DNA of 64,000 nt from Paenibacillus oralis (GCF_003863965.1 NZ_RRCN01000001.1:6569071-6633070); one strand, 5' to 3'. Counted from the first letter of the stretch, positions 8,648-17,668 are shown. Notes: a model not told the origin generated them from the letters alone. A program made the numbers and translations.

Positions 8648-9652
8648 CTACACGTGGCTGACCGACAATCGCAAAATCGTCTCATGCGGCAAAATCACGC
8701 GAGGATTCTCCACGTTCTCTTTCTTCATCAGTTTGGTCAGCAAACGCATCGCCACCGCACCCAAATCATACATCGGCTGGGCAACGGTCGTGAGCTGCGG
8801 ACGCACCATCGAAGCCATGCGGATGTTGTCAACGCTGATGATCGAAAAGTCGTCAGGAACCTTGAGTCCCTCATCCTGAATGCTGTGAATCGCGCCGATA
8901 GCCATTTCGTCCGTTGCCGCAAAGATGGCCGTAGGACGTTTCTTAAGCCCCAGGAAGTACTTCATCGCTTCCACGCCGGATTCGTAACGGTAGTTGCCGA
9001 TCCGCACCAAATCTTCCTGGTACTGAATCTCCGCTGTTTCCAACGCGCGCTTGTAGCCCTGGAAACGGGCATAACCGTTCGCCGGATCCTGCAGCGTTCC
9101 GCTGATCATCGCGATATCCCGGTGACCATGGCGAATCAGCGTACTGACCGCATCAAACGCAGCCGCTTCGTGGTCGATGTCCACCGACGGATACTGTCCT
9201 TTCTCATCGCTCGTCGCGCAAAGCACGATCGGAACCGATGACGTCTGGAACGCCTGAATATGCTCGTCCGTCACAGTGCCGCCCATAAACAGGAGCCCGT
9301 CCACTTGCTTCTCAAGCAGCGTATTGATGACGCGGATTTCCTTCTCCTTCCGCTTGTCGGCGTTACATAAAATAATGTTATAGTGATACATGTTCGCAAT
9401 ATCTTCGATACCCCGGGCGATTTCCGCAAAAATCGAATTCGAGATATCGGGGATCACCACGCCTACCGTGGTGGTCTTCTTGCTGGCAAGACCCCGCGCG
9501 ACCGCGTTTGGACGGTAGCCCAACCGTTCGATCGCTTCGTATACCTTTTTCCGGGTCTGCGGCTTCACATTGGGGTTGTTGTTGACAACCCGGGAAACCG
9601 TGGCCATCGAGACGCCTGCTTCACGTGCCACATCGTAAATGGTAACCGTCAC
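8648..9652 (-). CDS. ccpA: catabolite control protein A (LacI family)
   Basis: Master regulator of carbon catabolite control. With HPr-Ser46-P it binds cre sites. The N-terminus TIYDVAREAGVSMATVSRVV is the CcpA helix-turn-helix and hinge region, followed by NPNVKPQTRKKVYEAIERLGYRPNAVARGL. The effector domain contains DISNSIFAEIARGIED and QVDGLLFMGG as in CcpA. The reading frame is open further upstream, but I prefer GTG 9652 (334 aa, the normal CcpA length) because GGAGAG sits six bases before it. A plausible local target is the cre site at acsA. Confidence 0.93.
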   Translation of the reverse strand: MTVTIYDVAREAGVSMATVSRVVNNNPNVKPQTRKKVYEAIERLGYRPNAVARGLASKKTTTVGVVIPDISNSIFAEIARGIEDIANMYHYNIILCNADKRKEKEIRVINTLLEKQVDGLLFMGGTVTDEHIQAFQTSSVPIVLCATSDEKGQYPSVDIDHEAAAFDAVSTLIRHGHRDIAMISGTLQDPANGYARFQGYKRALETAEIQYQEDLVRIGNYRYESGVEAMKYFLGLKKRPTAIFAATDEMAIGAIHSIQDEGLKVPDDFSIISVDNIRMASMVRPQLTTVAQPMYDLGAVAMRLLTKLMKKENVENPRVILPHETILRLSVSHV

Positions 9653-9760
9653 ATTCTTCTCTCCATTGCCATAGATTTTCACTCGTTCATCCGGTAAAGT
9701 TCCGGAGCTTCAATTAAATTTATGATACGACAAAATACTACTTTATGCAATGACAACGCT

Positions 9761-10105
9761 TCAAACCTTCAGAATTCCCTGCAGCGCTGCCTGTGTAATG
9801 CTTGAATGGGAGGTGTGCCAGACGGCTTGTCCATCCTTGACCAATATAGCCTGTGGGGATTCGTGTTTGACGCCAAGACGCTCCGCGGCCTCGTTCGACA
9901 CAGCTCGATCTTCAATGACATATATCAGCCCGTATGTAACGTCTTCACGCGGATGGCCGTTCAAATAGGCTTCCGCTTCCCGGTGCGCTCCCGCGCTGAT
10001 CGGACAGCGTGTACTATGTTTGAAGAGCAGAAGCGGCCTGCTTGCTGAAGCCTCAAGCGCCTCATGGAGCTGCTCAGTCGAAGTTATTCTGATCCATTTG
10101 GACAT
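9761..10105 (-). CDS. ytxJ: bacilliredoxin-like protein YtxJ
   Basis: A 114-aa thioredoxin-fold protein of the YtxJ family (DUF2847), proposed monothiol bacilliredoxins acting on bacillithiolated proteins. The candidate redox cysteine is in HSTRCPIS (Cys34). The C-terminus carries the expected cis-Pro strand ESPQAILVKDG. In B. subtilis ytxJ also lies near ccpA, which supports the call. No signal peptide, so cytoplasmic. Confidence 0.85.
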   Translation of the reverse strand: MSKWIRITSTEQLHEALEASASRPLLLFKHSTRCPISAGAHREAEAYLNGHPREDVTYGLIYVIEDRAVSNEAAERLGVKHESPQAILVKDGQAVWHTSHSSITQAALQGILKV

Positions 10106-10222
10106 GATCGTTCCATCCCCTTTTCAATAACACTCACCATAGGTTCTTTTGATATATTATCAAAAAGGGAAATAAAAATACAACCTGAAATGAAAAAAAC
10201 GTGAAAATGTCAATGAATTTAC

Positions 10223-10657
10223 TTAAGAAAGCTGACGATTTTTGATAAATTTGGACAATTGGGCCAAACGTTTGGAGATGTCATCCATCCACTCCGTATC
10301 GCCCAGGTTCTTCGCGCATCCGAATAAATCGAGCAGAAGGTTGATTCTCTCCTCGCAGTGCTGCTCGAGCAGCGCTTCAAAGGAAGACGTCTCCATCCGG
10401 TTCCACTGGCGGTAAATTCCGAAAATCAAATCGGCCAGTTCATTCCGCTCGGTAAAAACGATCCGCTCTTCCGTCCTCTCCCGCTTAAGCTTGGCCAGCA
10501 TGTCGGTTAAATCCGTTTTCACTTCCGGCAGCACTTCATAATAATTGCAATCCTCGCATTCATAAATCGGAACCCGGTCGATCTCATAGATTCCTTCAAA
10601 AATAACCAGCCTGAAGCCTAGATTCATCATTTGCCCGCAATGACAGTGCTTTCGCAC
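10223..10657 (-). CDS. conserved hypothetical protein with N-terminal zinc-ribbon motif
   Basis: Function not recognised. The N-terminus has two knuckle-like pairs, CHCG and CEDC, about 30 residues apart, which suggests a structural zinc site. The remainder is helical and rich in Leu, Arg and Glu (TDMLAKLKRERTEERI and an ELADLIFGIYRQW helix). About 144 aa. Two GTG starts are possible; I choose 10657 because GAGGTGG lies at good spacing, while the upstream one is at 10666. Confidence 0.75.
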   Translation of the reverse strand: MRKHCHCGQMMNLGFRLVIFEGIYEIDRVPIYECEDCNYYEVLPEVKTDLTDMLAKLKRERTEERIVFTERNELADLIFGIYRQWNRMETSSFEALLEQHCEERINLLLDLFGCAKNLGDTEWMDDISKRLAQLSKFIKNRQLS

Positions 10658-10883
10658 GGTACCCACCTCATCTTAATCTACTACATTTTAGTTGCCGCGA
10701 TGAATACTATATATATTCGACCTTCCCGAGGTATCTCCTTCCATTAGCAGATAACACTTATTTTTACCATCCATGGAAATAGTCCTGGAGCCTCAGGGCA
10801 TGCAAATACTCATCATTTTTGATACAATTAAAATATTGAATGGGAATTTCGTCAAGGGCGCCAAATGATAGGAGGAGATGATT

Positions 10884-11408
10884 TTGAGACTTACTGGTAA
10901 AAAGATTATCGCTTTGGTAGACGAAGATTTTGAGGATTTGGAGCTTTGGTACCCGGTCTATCGCGTTCGCGAGGAAGGTGCGGAAGTCCGGCTTGTTGGT
11001 GCGGAGAAAGGCAAAAAATACATAGGGAAGTACGGGGTACCGGCCGAAGCCGAACTTTCCTTTGAGGAAATCGATTCCAGCGACTATGACGGCATCCTTG
11101 TCCCCGGAGGATGGGCTCCGGACAAGCTGCGCAGGTACGGGAAAGTGCTGCAAATCGTCCGCGAGATGCATGAAGCGAGAAAACCGATCGGCCAAATCTG
11201 CCACGCCGGCTGGGTGCTTGTCTCCGCCGGGATTTTAAAGGGCGCGACCGTGACCTCCACGCCGGGGATCCGCGATGATATGGAGAACGCCGGAGCCATC
11301 TGGAAAGATGAACCGGTCGTCGTTGACGGACATATCGTATCCGCCCGCCGTCCGCCGGATTTGCCGGAGTACGGGAAAGCTTTCGTTGATGCGCTGGCCG
11401 CGCGATAA
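10884..11408 (+). CDS. PfpI/DJ-1 family protein (protease I / glutamine amidotransferase-like)
   Basis: A DJ-1/PfpI superfamily protein of about 174 aa. The nucleophile elbow GQICHAGW holds Cys106 and His107, and an acidic residue sits in DEDFEDLELWYP near the N-terminus, as in PfpI and YraA proteins. Members are stress-linked, with proposed protease or deglycase activity that is not settled. The start is probably TTG 10884, six bases after GGAGGAG (10871-10877); the ATG at 10878 touches the ribosome site. Confidence 0.87.
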   Translation: MRLTGKKIIALVDEDFEDLELWYPVYRVREEGAEVRLVGAEKGKKYIGKYGVPAEAELSFEEIDSSDYDGILVPGGWAPDKLRRYGKVLQIVREMHEARKPIGQICHAGWVLVSAGILKGATVTSTPGIRDDMENAGAIWKDEPVVVDGHIVSARRPPDLPEYGKAFVDALAAR

Positions 11409-11428
11409 AATGTGAGAATGGCAGTTCA

Positions 11429-11611
11429 ATTGGAAAGAATCCAATAGATTGACGGAAATCGCACGTCATTTTGAACTCTCATTGGAAAATATCCAATAGA
11501 TTTTGCTCAAACCGCCTGTTTTGCCTCCCACTGAGCACCGTCTATTGGAAAATATCCAATCAAGCGATTGTATTTACCAGTGTTTTTCCAATTCTATTGG
11601 ATATATCCAAT
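11429..11611. repeat. cluster of four palindromic ATTGGA-N-TCCAAT repeats
   Basis: Near-identical palindromes lie at 11429-11445 (ATTGGAAAGAATCCAAT), 11481-11497 and 11544-11560 (both ATTGGAAAATATCCAAT) and 11596-11611 (ATTGGATATATCCAAT). The first two are also followed by AGATT. Spacing is irregular (52, 63 and 52 bases), so this is not a CRISPR array. The cluster lies in the gap between the pfpI-like gene and the ptsI terminator. Function unknown. Confidence 0.8.
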
Positions 11612-11628
11612 GACGATGCCGACTTGCT

Positions 11629-11670
11629 AAAAAAGACCAGTAAAGCTACCTGCGCTTTACTGGTCTTTTT
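11629..11670 (-). terminator. terminator downstream of ptsI
   Basis: AGACCAGTAAAGC and GCTTTACTGGTCT form a long stem with a short loop and a minus-strand T-run just after the ptsI stop. Confidence 0.85.
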
Positions 11671-11684
11671 GGGCTTAAAAGAGC

Positions 11685-13427
11685 TTATTTGCCAAGCCGC
11701 TCCTGCTCCATCTCGTAACCGAAACGATCGAGCTCGGCTTCGATTTGGTTGCTGGTCGGCAAGCGGTAGCATGCGGCGCCGGCCTCCCGGCTTTCCCCTG
11801 CATAACTATTTAAAATCCGGTGTTTTACCCGGAGCAGCGACTGCGGCGACATGCTCAAATCGCTGACCCCCAGATGGAGCCACAGCGGAACCGCCCTCTC
11901 GTCCCCGGCCATTTCGCCGCAGACGCTTACCGGAATCCCCGCCTCCTTCGCAGCCTGGACGGTCTGCTTCAACATGCGGAGAACGGCAGGGTGATACGGG
12001 TGATACATGTGCGCGATTTTCTCGTTCATCCGGTCAACGGCCAGAACGTACTGAACCAGATCATTGGTGCCGATGCTGAAAAAGTCCGCTTCCTGGGCCA
12101 GCAGATCGGCAATGGCCGCCGCCGCCGGAACCTCGATCATGACCCCAACCTGAACGCCGGGATCAAAACTAAGGCCGCGGGCGCGCAAATCCTGTTTGGC
12201 GTCCTCCAAAATCCGGTTTGCGGCCCGAATTTCCTCCAGGGAGGAGATCATCGGATACAGGATTTTCACGTTGCCGTAAGCGCTGGCGCGCAAAATCGCC
12301 GTCAGTTGGGTTTGAAAAAGCTCCTTGCTGTCAAGGCTGATGCGGATCGCCCGATACCCGAGCACCGGATTGTCTTCTTCCGGCAGTTCGAAATATTCGA
12401 GCTGTTTATCGCCGCCGATATCCAGCGTCCGGATCACAACGGAATACGCGCCGGCTTTTTCCGCCACCTGCCGGTATACTTCAAATTGCTCGTCTTCTCC
12501 CGGGAACGTGGTCCGGTCCATGTACAAAAACTCCGTGCGGAACAGCCCTACGCCTTCGGCCCCGTATTTCACCGCCAGCTCCAAATCTTTGACCGAGCTG
12601 ATATTCCCGGCCAGGCGCAGGCGGACGCCGTCCTTCGTTACCGCTTCCACCGCCGCCAGCAGCTGCAGCTGTTCCTTTCGGCGCCGCTGCTTCTCGGCGA
12701 CTTCGGTGTAACGCTTGATGATTTCCGGACCAGGATTGAGATATACCTGCCCCTCGTCGCCGTCGATGACCAACAGATCACCCGTTTGCACCGGTTCCGT
12801 CAGTTTATGCTCGAGTCCGGATACAAGCGGGATGCCCAGAGCCCGGGCCATAATGGCGGAATGGGACGTTTTGCCGCCGGCCATCGTGACCATCCCCAGG
12901 ACGTTGTCCGGGTTAAGGTGCACGAGCTGGGAAGGAGACAATTCCTTGGCGACCAGGATATACGGCTGCGTATCCGCGGGCAGCGTAATATCCGGCGTTC
13001 CGAGCAAATGCTTAAGCAGCCGGTTCCCGACGTCCTTGATGTCGAGCGCCCGTTCTTTCATATACTCATCGTCCAGCAGATCAAACATCGTGACAAAATG
13101 ATCGATCGCTTCCTTGACGGCCACCTCCGCCGCCTTGTATTGCCGTTCGATGATCCCCCGGATTTCACTCATAAAAACGGGATCCTCCAGAATGGCCAAA
13201 TGGGCATCGAAAATGCCCGATTCCTCCGCGCCGACCGTTTCCTTTATTTCATTCTTCATGACCTCGATCTCGGTTTTGGACGTCCGTATGCCTTCGTACA
13301 AACGCTCGAATTCCTTGGCGAGATCCACCTTTTCCATCCGTCGATCCGGCACATCCCATTCCCAGGCGGGCAGCACAAAAGCTTTGCCGATAGCAACCCC
13401 CGCTGCTGCTCCGATCCCCTGTATCAT
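11685..13427 (-). CDS. ptsI: phosphoenolpyruvate-protein phosphotransferase (PTS enzyme I)
   Basis: Enzyme I transfers phosphate from PEP to HPr, the first step of all PTS sugar uptake. The phosphorylated histidine is in GGKTSHSAIMAR (about H189). The PEP-binding barrel shows GVGLFRTEFLYMD and the FFSIGTNDLVQY signature. 580 aa is close to the family length. Start ATG 13427 with a GGGGGT ribosome site. ptsH is not adjacent, unlike the usual ptsHI pair, and no other PTS gene is in the window. Confidence 0.93.
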   Translation of the reverse strand: MIQGIGAAAGVAIGKAFVLPAWEWDVPDRRMEKVDLAKEFERLYEGIRTSKTEIEVMKNEIKETVGAEESGIFDAHLAILEDPVFMSEIRGIIERQYKAAEVAVKEAIDHFVTMFDLLDDEYMKERALDIKDVGNRLLKHLLGTPDITLPADTQPYILVAKELSPSQLVHLNPDNVLGMVTMAGGKTSHSAIMARALGIPLVSGLEHKLTEPVQTGDLLVIDGDEGQVYLNPGPEIIKRYTEVAEKQRRRKEQLQLLAAVEAVTKDGVRLRLAGNISSVKDLELAVKYGAEGVGLFRTEFLYMDRTTFPGEDEQFEVYRQVAEKAGAYSVVIRTLDIGGDKQLEYFELPEEDNPVLGYRAIRISLDSKELFQTQLTAILRASAYGNVKILYPMISSLEEIRAANRILEDAKQDLRARGLSFDPGVQVGVMIEVPAAAAIADLLAQEADFFSIGTNDLVQYVLAVDRMNEKIAHMYHPYHPAVLRMLKQTVQAAKEAGIPVSVCGEMAGDERAVPLWLHLGVSDLSMSPQSLLRVKHRILNSYAGESREAGAACYRLPTSNQIEAELDRFGYEMEQERLGK

Positions 13428-13557
13428 GTAGTGACCCCCTATGTCCTGCTTTGAAGTTCCGGTTTTCGAAACCGCGGTTCCTTTATAGGATACCCTCTCT
13501 CTATTCCATTATGGTAAGCCCAGCCCGACAAATTTGTCAAAGGAAAAAGCCACAGTC

Positions 13558-13588
13558 CAAAAGGCCCCTCTTTGCAGACGGGCCTCCG
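13558..13588 (-). terminator. probable terminator after the CoA-binding protein gene
   Basis: AGGCCC and GGGCCT arms with a short TTTT on the minus strand, 14 bases after the stop codon. Weak T-run. Confidence 0.45.
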
Positions 13589-13601
13589 GCAAAAAAGCTT
13601 A

Positions 13602-14030
13602 TCAGCTTCGTTTTCCGATCAAAATGCTGTCCTCCACCTTGATGCACCGGTCCATAATGACTGTAAGTCCGCCTTTTGCGGCGATTTCATACGCTTCCTC
13701 ATTAAAAATTCCGAGCTGCAGCCACAGCACGCGCGCCCCGATCTTCACCGCTTCCTCGGCAACCGGAGGCGTCTGTTCGCTGCGGCGGAATACGTTGACG
13801 ATGTCGACCGGTTCAGGGATGTCCGACAGGGAAGCATACACCTTTTCGCCGAGGATTTCCCCGCTTACAGTAGGGTTTACCGGGATAATGCGGTAGCCGT
13901 TGCTTTGCAACGCCTGCGCGACCATGTAGGAGGTCCGGTCGGTTTTATCCGACAGGCCGACGACGGCGATATTTCCAGCGTTCAGCAAAATTTGCTTGAT
14001 CTCTTCACGGCTTGGATTTTCAAATGACAT
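13602..14030 (-). CDS. CoA-binding protein (YccU-like)
   Basis: A 142-aa single Rossmann domain of the CoA_binding_2 family. AVVGLSDKTDRTSYMVA is the nucleotide-binding loop, and the NPT segment in IIPVNPTVSGEILGEKVY is characteristic. The exact role is unknown; family members bind CoA. I choose ATG 14030 because GGGAGG lies upstream; the frame is open further upstream. It is co-oriented with aroA 64 bases upstream. Confidence 0.85.
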   Translation of the reverse strand: MSFENPSREEIKQILLNAGNIAVVGLSDKTDRTSYMVAQALQSNGYRIIPVNPTVSGEILGEKVYASLSDIPEPVDIVNVFRRSEQTPPVAEEAVKIGARVLWLQLGIFNEEAYEIAAKGGLTVIMDRCIKVEDSILIGKRS

Positions 14031-14058
14031 TTTAAGCTTCCTCCCTTTCAAAGGATAA

Positions 14059-14093
14059 TTCAAAAAATGCGAGTTCAAAACTACCTCTAAAAG
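14059..14093. repeat. copy of a TTCAAA...CCTCTAAAAG element
   Basis: TTCAAAAAATGCGAG is followed by TTCAAAACTACCTCTAAAAG. The second half resembles the reverse complement of the inverted-repeat element at 57543-57600 (ACTTTTTGAACCACCTCTAAAAG). It lies between aroA and the CoA-binding protein gene. Confidence 0.45.
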
Positions 14094-14094
14094 T

Positions 14095-15387
14095 TTATTC
14101 TACCCGTTCCACGGATGCGCCAAGCGAGGTGATATGGTCGAAAAACTGCGGATACGATTTGGCCACATGATGCGCATCCTTAATGACCAGCGGCTGCCGG
14201 CAGCGCAGACCTACGACGGTCAGCGCCATGATCACCCGGTGATCGTAATGCGCGTTGATCTCCACGCCGCCTTCCAGTCCGGCCGGACGGCCGTGTACGA
14301 TGATTTCGGCCCGGCGTTCCTCCACGTTAGCCCCCGCTTTTTTCAGCTCTTGCAAAAAGTCCGTAATGCGGTCGCACTCTTTGTAACGCAGGTTTTCCAC
14401 ATTGTAAAAACGCGAGGTGCCGTCGGCGAATACTGCGGCCGCGACCATGGCCAGCACCGCGTCGGTAGCGGCGTCGCCGTCGAACTCGACCGGACGCAGC
14501 CGGCCGTTGCCGCGTACGTGCACGATTCCGTCACTATGGGTGAGCGGCACGTCCATCATCTGCAGCACGTCCACGACGGCGCGTTCCCCCTGCTTGCTGC
14601 GCTCGGCCAGCCGATGAACCTTAACGTCCGATTTCGTGATTGCGGCCGCCGCCAAAATCGCCGCCGACCCGGGGTAATCGCCCTGCACCGTGTAGGTTTT
14701 CGCCTGGTAGCTTTGCCGTCCCGGCACGCGGAAATGCATGTAATCGTCGCTCGCATGGATGACGATGCCCGCCTGCTCCAGCACCTCCAGCGTTTGCCCT
14801 ACGACCACCTTCGATTTAAGATCGTCCAGCACTTCGATTTCGCTGTCCTCGTCCAGCAGCGGGGTCAAAAACAGCAGAGCGCTCAAATATTGCGAGCTGA
14901 CCGCGCCGGACACGCGGATCTTCCCGCCTTTAGGTGCTCCGCCGCGGATGCGGATCGGCAGGCGGCCCTCGTTGTGTTCGACCTCTACCCCAAGCTGGCC
15001 AAGCGCTTTGATCAGGTCGTCATGCGGGCGTTTGCCCAGCGAATCGGGGTACGTATTGACGAACGTCACATCCGGGCAAAGCGAAGCGATCGCCATCAGG
15101 AAACGGAGCACCGCGCCCGCGTTGCCGACGTTCAGCTCCTTGACGTCCTTCGGCCGGCGTCCGAAGCCGGTGATGACGATTTTCTCCTCGTCCTCGTTCA
15201 GCACCGCGCCCAAATCTGCGATGCAGCGGCGCATCGCGTCGCTGTCTTCGCTGTGTGCGGGATAATATACGGTACTTGTGCCCTCCGCCAAAGCGGCGAC
15301 GAGCAAATACCGGGTCGTATAGTTTTTGGAAGACAGGGCTCCAATGTCTCCAGTCAGTTCAGGCGTAGGCCTTACGATTACGTCCAT
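14095..15387 (-). CDS. aroA: 3-phosphoshikimate 1-carboxyvinyltransferase (EPSP synthase), non-canonical subtype
   Basis: Shikimate pathway step joining shikimate-3-phosphate and PEP. Two EPSPS half-domains are present over 430 aa. Retained residues include Lys21 and Arg26 in SSKNYTTR, the LGKRP arginine, VSGAVSSQYL, RYKECDRI and YDHR. The usual GNAGTxxRP loop reads GNAGAVLRF (residues 88-96), with Ala and Phe at positions equivalent to E. coli Thr97 and Pro101, and the N-terminal SKS reads SKN. These changes mark an atypical EPSPS. ATG 15387 follows AAGGGGAATG. aroK lies 28 bases upstream, so the two are likely cotranscribed. Confidence 0.9.
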   Translation of the reverse strand: MDVIVRPTPELTGDIGALSSKNYTTRYLLVAALAEGTSTVYYPAHSEDSDAMRRCIADLGAVLNEDEEKIVITGFGRRPKDVKELNVGNAGAVLRFLMAIASLCPDVTFVNTYPDSLGKRPHDDLIKALGQLGVEVEHNEGRLPIRIRGGAPKGGKIRVSGAVSSQYLSALLFLTPLLDEDSEIEVLDDLKSKVVVGQTLEVLEQAGIVIHASDDYMHFRVPGRQSYQAKTYTVQGDYPGSAAILAAAAITKSDVKVHRLAERSKQGERAVVDVLQMMDVPLTHSDGIVHVRGNGRLRPVEFDGDAATDAVLAMVAAAVFADGTSRFYNVENLRYKECDRITDFLQELKKAGANVEERRAEIIVHGRPAGLEGGVEINAHYDHRVIMALTVVGLRCRQPLVIKDAHHVAKSYPQFFDHITSLGASVERVE

Positions 15388-15415
15388 GTTACATTCCCCT
15401 TTTCGTTGTTGATCG

Positions 15416-15931
15416 TTAACCGCGGCAACGCGTTAAAATCTCAAGTGCTACCTGCTCTGCGGTTTTCCCCGTCGTATCCACGGTATGATGCGCGAAATCG
15501 TAGGCGCTTTTCCGTTCCTCCAGCAGCGCGGTTACCCGCTCTTTGGCGCCGCCGGCCAGCAAGGGGCGGTTTTCGTCCTCGCCGACGCGGGCGATAATGT
15601 CATCCGCCGACGCTTTCAAAGCGATGACCAGCCCGTTCTTCAGCATCGCGCGGCAATTTTGCTCACGCAGCACGACGCCGCCGCCGGTCGCCAGCACGAT
15701 GCCTTCGTCGTCCGCGAGAACTTGACCAAGCAGCCGCGATTCCGTGTCTCTAAAGAACGTTTCCCCTTTTTCCGCAAAAATTTCCGGGATCGACCGCCCT
15801 GTTTCCATGACGATCATCTGATCGAGATCAACAAGGCGGAGGCCGGCTTCGGCCGCAAGCAATGACCCGACGGTCGATTTGCCCGTGCCCATCATACCGA
15901 TCAGCACGATATTATTTTTGGCAGTACGCAT
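15416..15931 (-). CDS. aroK: shikimate kinase
   Basis: Phosphorylates shikimate with ATP, the step before AroA. The P-loop is GMMGTGKST (residues 12-20). Shikimate-binding landmarks are DLDQMIVMETGRSI, FRDTESRLL and ATGGGVVLR. The NRPLLAG lid arginine is also visible. 171 aa is the normal length. It is the first gene of an apparent aroK-aroA pair. Confidence 0.94.
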   Translation of the reverse strand: MRTAKNNIVLIGMMGTGKSTVGSLLAAEAGLRLVDLDQMIVMETGRSIPEIFAEKGETFFRDTESRLLGQVLADDEGIVLATGGGVVLREQNCRAMLKNGLVIALKASADDIIARVGEDENRPLLAGGAKERVTALLEERKSAYDFAHHTVDTTGKTAEQVALEILTRCRG

Positions 15932-16027
15932 ATGTTTTCTTCACCTACTTGCAACTTTCCCATATCATAACACAGGCCGGCATATTTTCAATACGAACTT
16001 GCTCCGCATCATTCCATCTCTGGGTGC

Positions 16028-16067
16028 AAAAAAGCCGCCGAAGAGACATGACGTCTCTCCGGCGGCT
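16028..16067 (-). terminator. terminator downstream of gnd
   Basis: GCCGCCGGAGAG and CTCTTCGGCGGC form a strong stem followed by TTTTTTGC on the minus strand. Confidence 0.85.
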
Positions 16068-16099
16068 GGGCGTATCGCTCTATCCACTTTACGTCCTTC

Positions 16100-17509
16100 T
16101 TAGAACCATTGATGGTGGAAGACGCCTTCCTTGTCGACCCGTTTGAATGTATGCGCGCCGAAGTAATCGCGTTGCGCCTGCAGCAGGTTCGCCGGCAGAC
16201 GCTCCGTACGGTAGCTGTCGTAGTAGGACAAGGCGCTGGCGAAGCCCGGAACCGGAATTCCGTTCTCCACGGCAGCGGCAATGACTTTGCGCCACGCGTC
16301 CTGGTAGCTTTCGACCACGTTTTTGAAGTACGGGTCAAGCAGCAGGTTTTTGAGCGCAGGATCGCGGTCGTAGGCTTCCTTGATGTTGTGCAGGAACTGG
16401 GAACGGATAATGCAGCCGCCGCGGAAAATCATCGCGATGTTGCCGTATTTCAAATTCCAGCCGTATTCGTCGGAAGCGGCGCGCATTTGGGCAAAACCTT
16501 GAGCGTAAGAGACGATTTTGCTGGCGAACAGCGCTTTGCGCACATTTTCGATAAATGCCTGTTTGTCGCCGGCAAACGGCTTTTGGGCCGGGCCGTTCAA
16601 AATTTTGCTGGCCGCCACGCGCTCTTCCTTCATCGCCGACAGGAAGCGGGAGAACACGGATTCCGTAATCATCGACAGCGGCACGCCGAGATCCAGCGCA
16701 CTTTGGCTTGTCCATTTGCCGGTTCCTTTTTGCCCGGCGGCGTCGAGAATCACGTCCACCATCGGTTTGCCGGTTTCTTGATCATATTGGGAGAAAATAT
16801 CAGCTGTAATTTCGATCAGGTAGCTGTCAAGCTCCCCTTTGTTCCACTCGGAGAAAATTTCGTGCAATTCCTTGGCGTCAACGCCGAGTACATCCTTCAG
16901 CAAATGATAAGCTTCGCCGATCAGCTGCATATCGCCGTACTCAATGCCGTTGTGCACCATTTTTACATAGTGTCCAGCACCGTCCGGTCCGATATATGTA
17001 CAGCAAGGATCACCATTTACTTTGGCGGAAATGGCCGTCAAAATCGGTTCAACCAGTTTGTAGGCGTCTTCTTGTCCGCCCGGCATGATGGAAGGACCTT
17101 TCAGCGCGCCTTCTTCGCCGCCGGATACCCCGGTGCCGATAAAGCGGAAGCCTTTGGCCTCAAGCTCTTTGCTGCGGCGCTGCGTATCCGGGAAGTGGGC
17201 GTTGCCTCCATCAATGATGATATCGCCTTGATCCAGGTAAGGAAGCAGCTGTTCAATCGTCGCGTCCGTAGCCGGACCGGCTTGTACCATAATTAAAATT
17301 TTGCGCGGAGCTTCGAGCGAATTGACGAACTCTTCCACGGAGAACGTGCCGACAAGGTTTTTCCCTTTGCCTTCGTTCGCCAGAAGGTCATGCGTTTTTT
17401 CGGGAGAACGGTTAAACACCGAAACGGTGAAGCCCCGGCTCTCAATATTCAGGGCCAAGTTTTTGCCCATGACGGCAAGGCCGATAACGCCAATCTGTTG
17501 TTTTGACAT
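16100..17509 (-). CDS. gnd: 6-phosphogluconate dehydrogenase (decarboxylating)
   Basis: Oxidises 6-phosphogluconate to ribulose-5-phosphate with CO2 release in the pentose phosphate pathway. The Rossmann start is IGVIGLAVMGKNLALN. The signature IIDGGNAHFPDTQRR and GTGVSGGEEGALKGPSIMPGG follow, and KMVHNGIEYGDMQ carries the catalytic lysine. With start ATG 17509, behind AAAGGATGGAG, it is 469 aa, matching the family. Upstream in-frame ATGs lack a better ribosome site. Confidence 0.95.
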   Translation of the reverse strand: MSKQQIGVIGLAVMGKNLALNIESRGFTVSVFNRSPEKTHDLLANEGKGKNLVGTFSVEEFVNSLEAPRKILIMVQAGPATDATIEQLLPYLDQGDIIIDGGNAHFPDTQRRSKELEAKGFRFIGTGVSGGEEGALKGPSIMPGGQEDAYKLVEPILTAISAKVNGDPCCTYIGPDGAGHYVKMVHNGIEYGDMQLIGEAYHLLKDVLGVDAKELHEIFSEWNKGELDSYLIEITADIFSQYDQETGKPMVDVILDAAGQKGTGKWTSQSALDLGVPLSMITESVFSRFLSAMKEERVAASKILNGPAQKPFAGDKQAFIENVRKALFASKIVSYAQGFAQMRAASDEYGWNLKYGNIAMIFRGGCIIRSQFLHNIKEAYDRDPALKNLLLDPYFKNVVESYQDAWRKVIAAAVENGIPVPGFASALSYYDSYRTERLPANLLQAQRDYFGAHTFKRVDKEGVFHHQWF

Positions 17510-17592
17510 GGTCTCCATCCTTTGCACACTATATTTTTGTTCAATAATATCATTTTAACAGTTTTGTGTACAGAAGTGAACCCTGGTCTGCC

Positions 17593-17626
17593 TTCAAAAA
17601 ACATCCCCCGACATGAATTGGGGGGA
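17593..17626 (-). terminator. probable terminator after the 17669-18265 gene
   Basis: CCCCC and GGGGG arms at 17605-17625 around AATTCATGTC, then TGTTTTTTG on the minus strand. Confidence 0.6.
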
Positions 17627-17668
17627 ACCGCATAAATATATTTATTCTATTCTGGGCCAAACGAACCG

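Noticed and set aside
11429..11611. Possible CRISPR array at the palindromic repeats
   Set aside because: Units are 16-17 bases, palindromic, only four, with unequal spacing of 52 to 63 bases, and no cas genes are in the window.
11820..13454. 544-residue open frame on the plus strand opposite ptsI
   Set aside because: It is a shadow of the ptsI coding strand: rich in His, Gln and Arg, no domain, and ptsI on the other strand has all enzyme I motifs.
14134..15597. 487-residue plus-strand frame opposite aroA and aroK
   Set aside because: Spans two genuine genes in antisense; no recognisable protein features.
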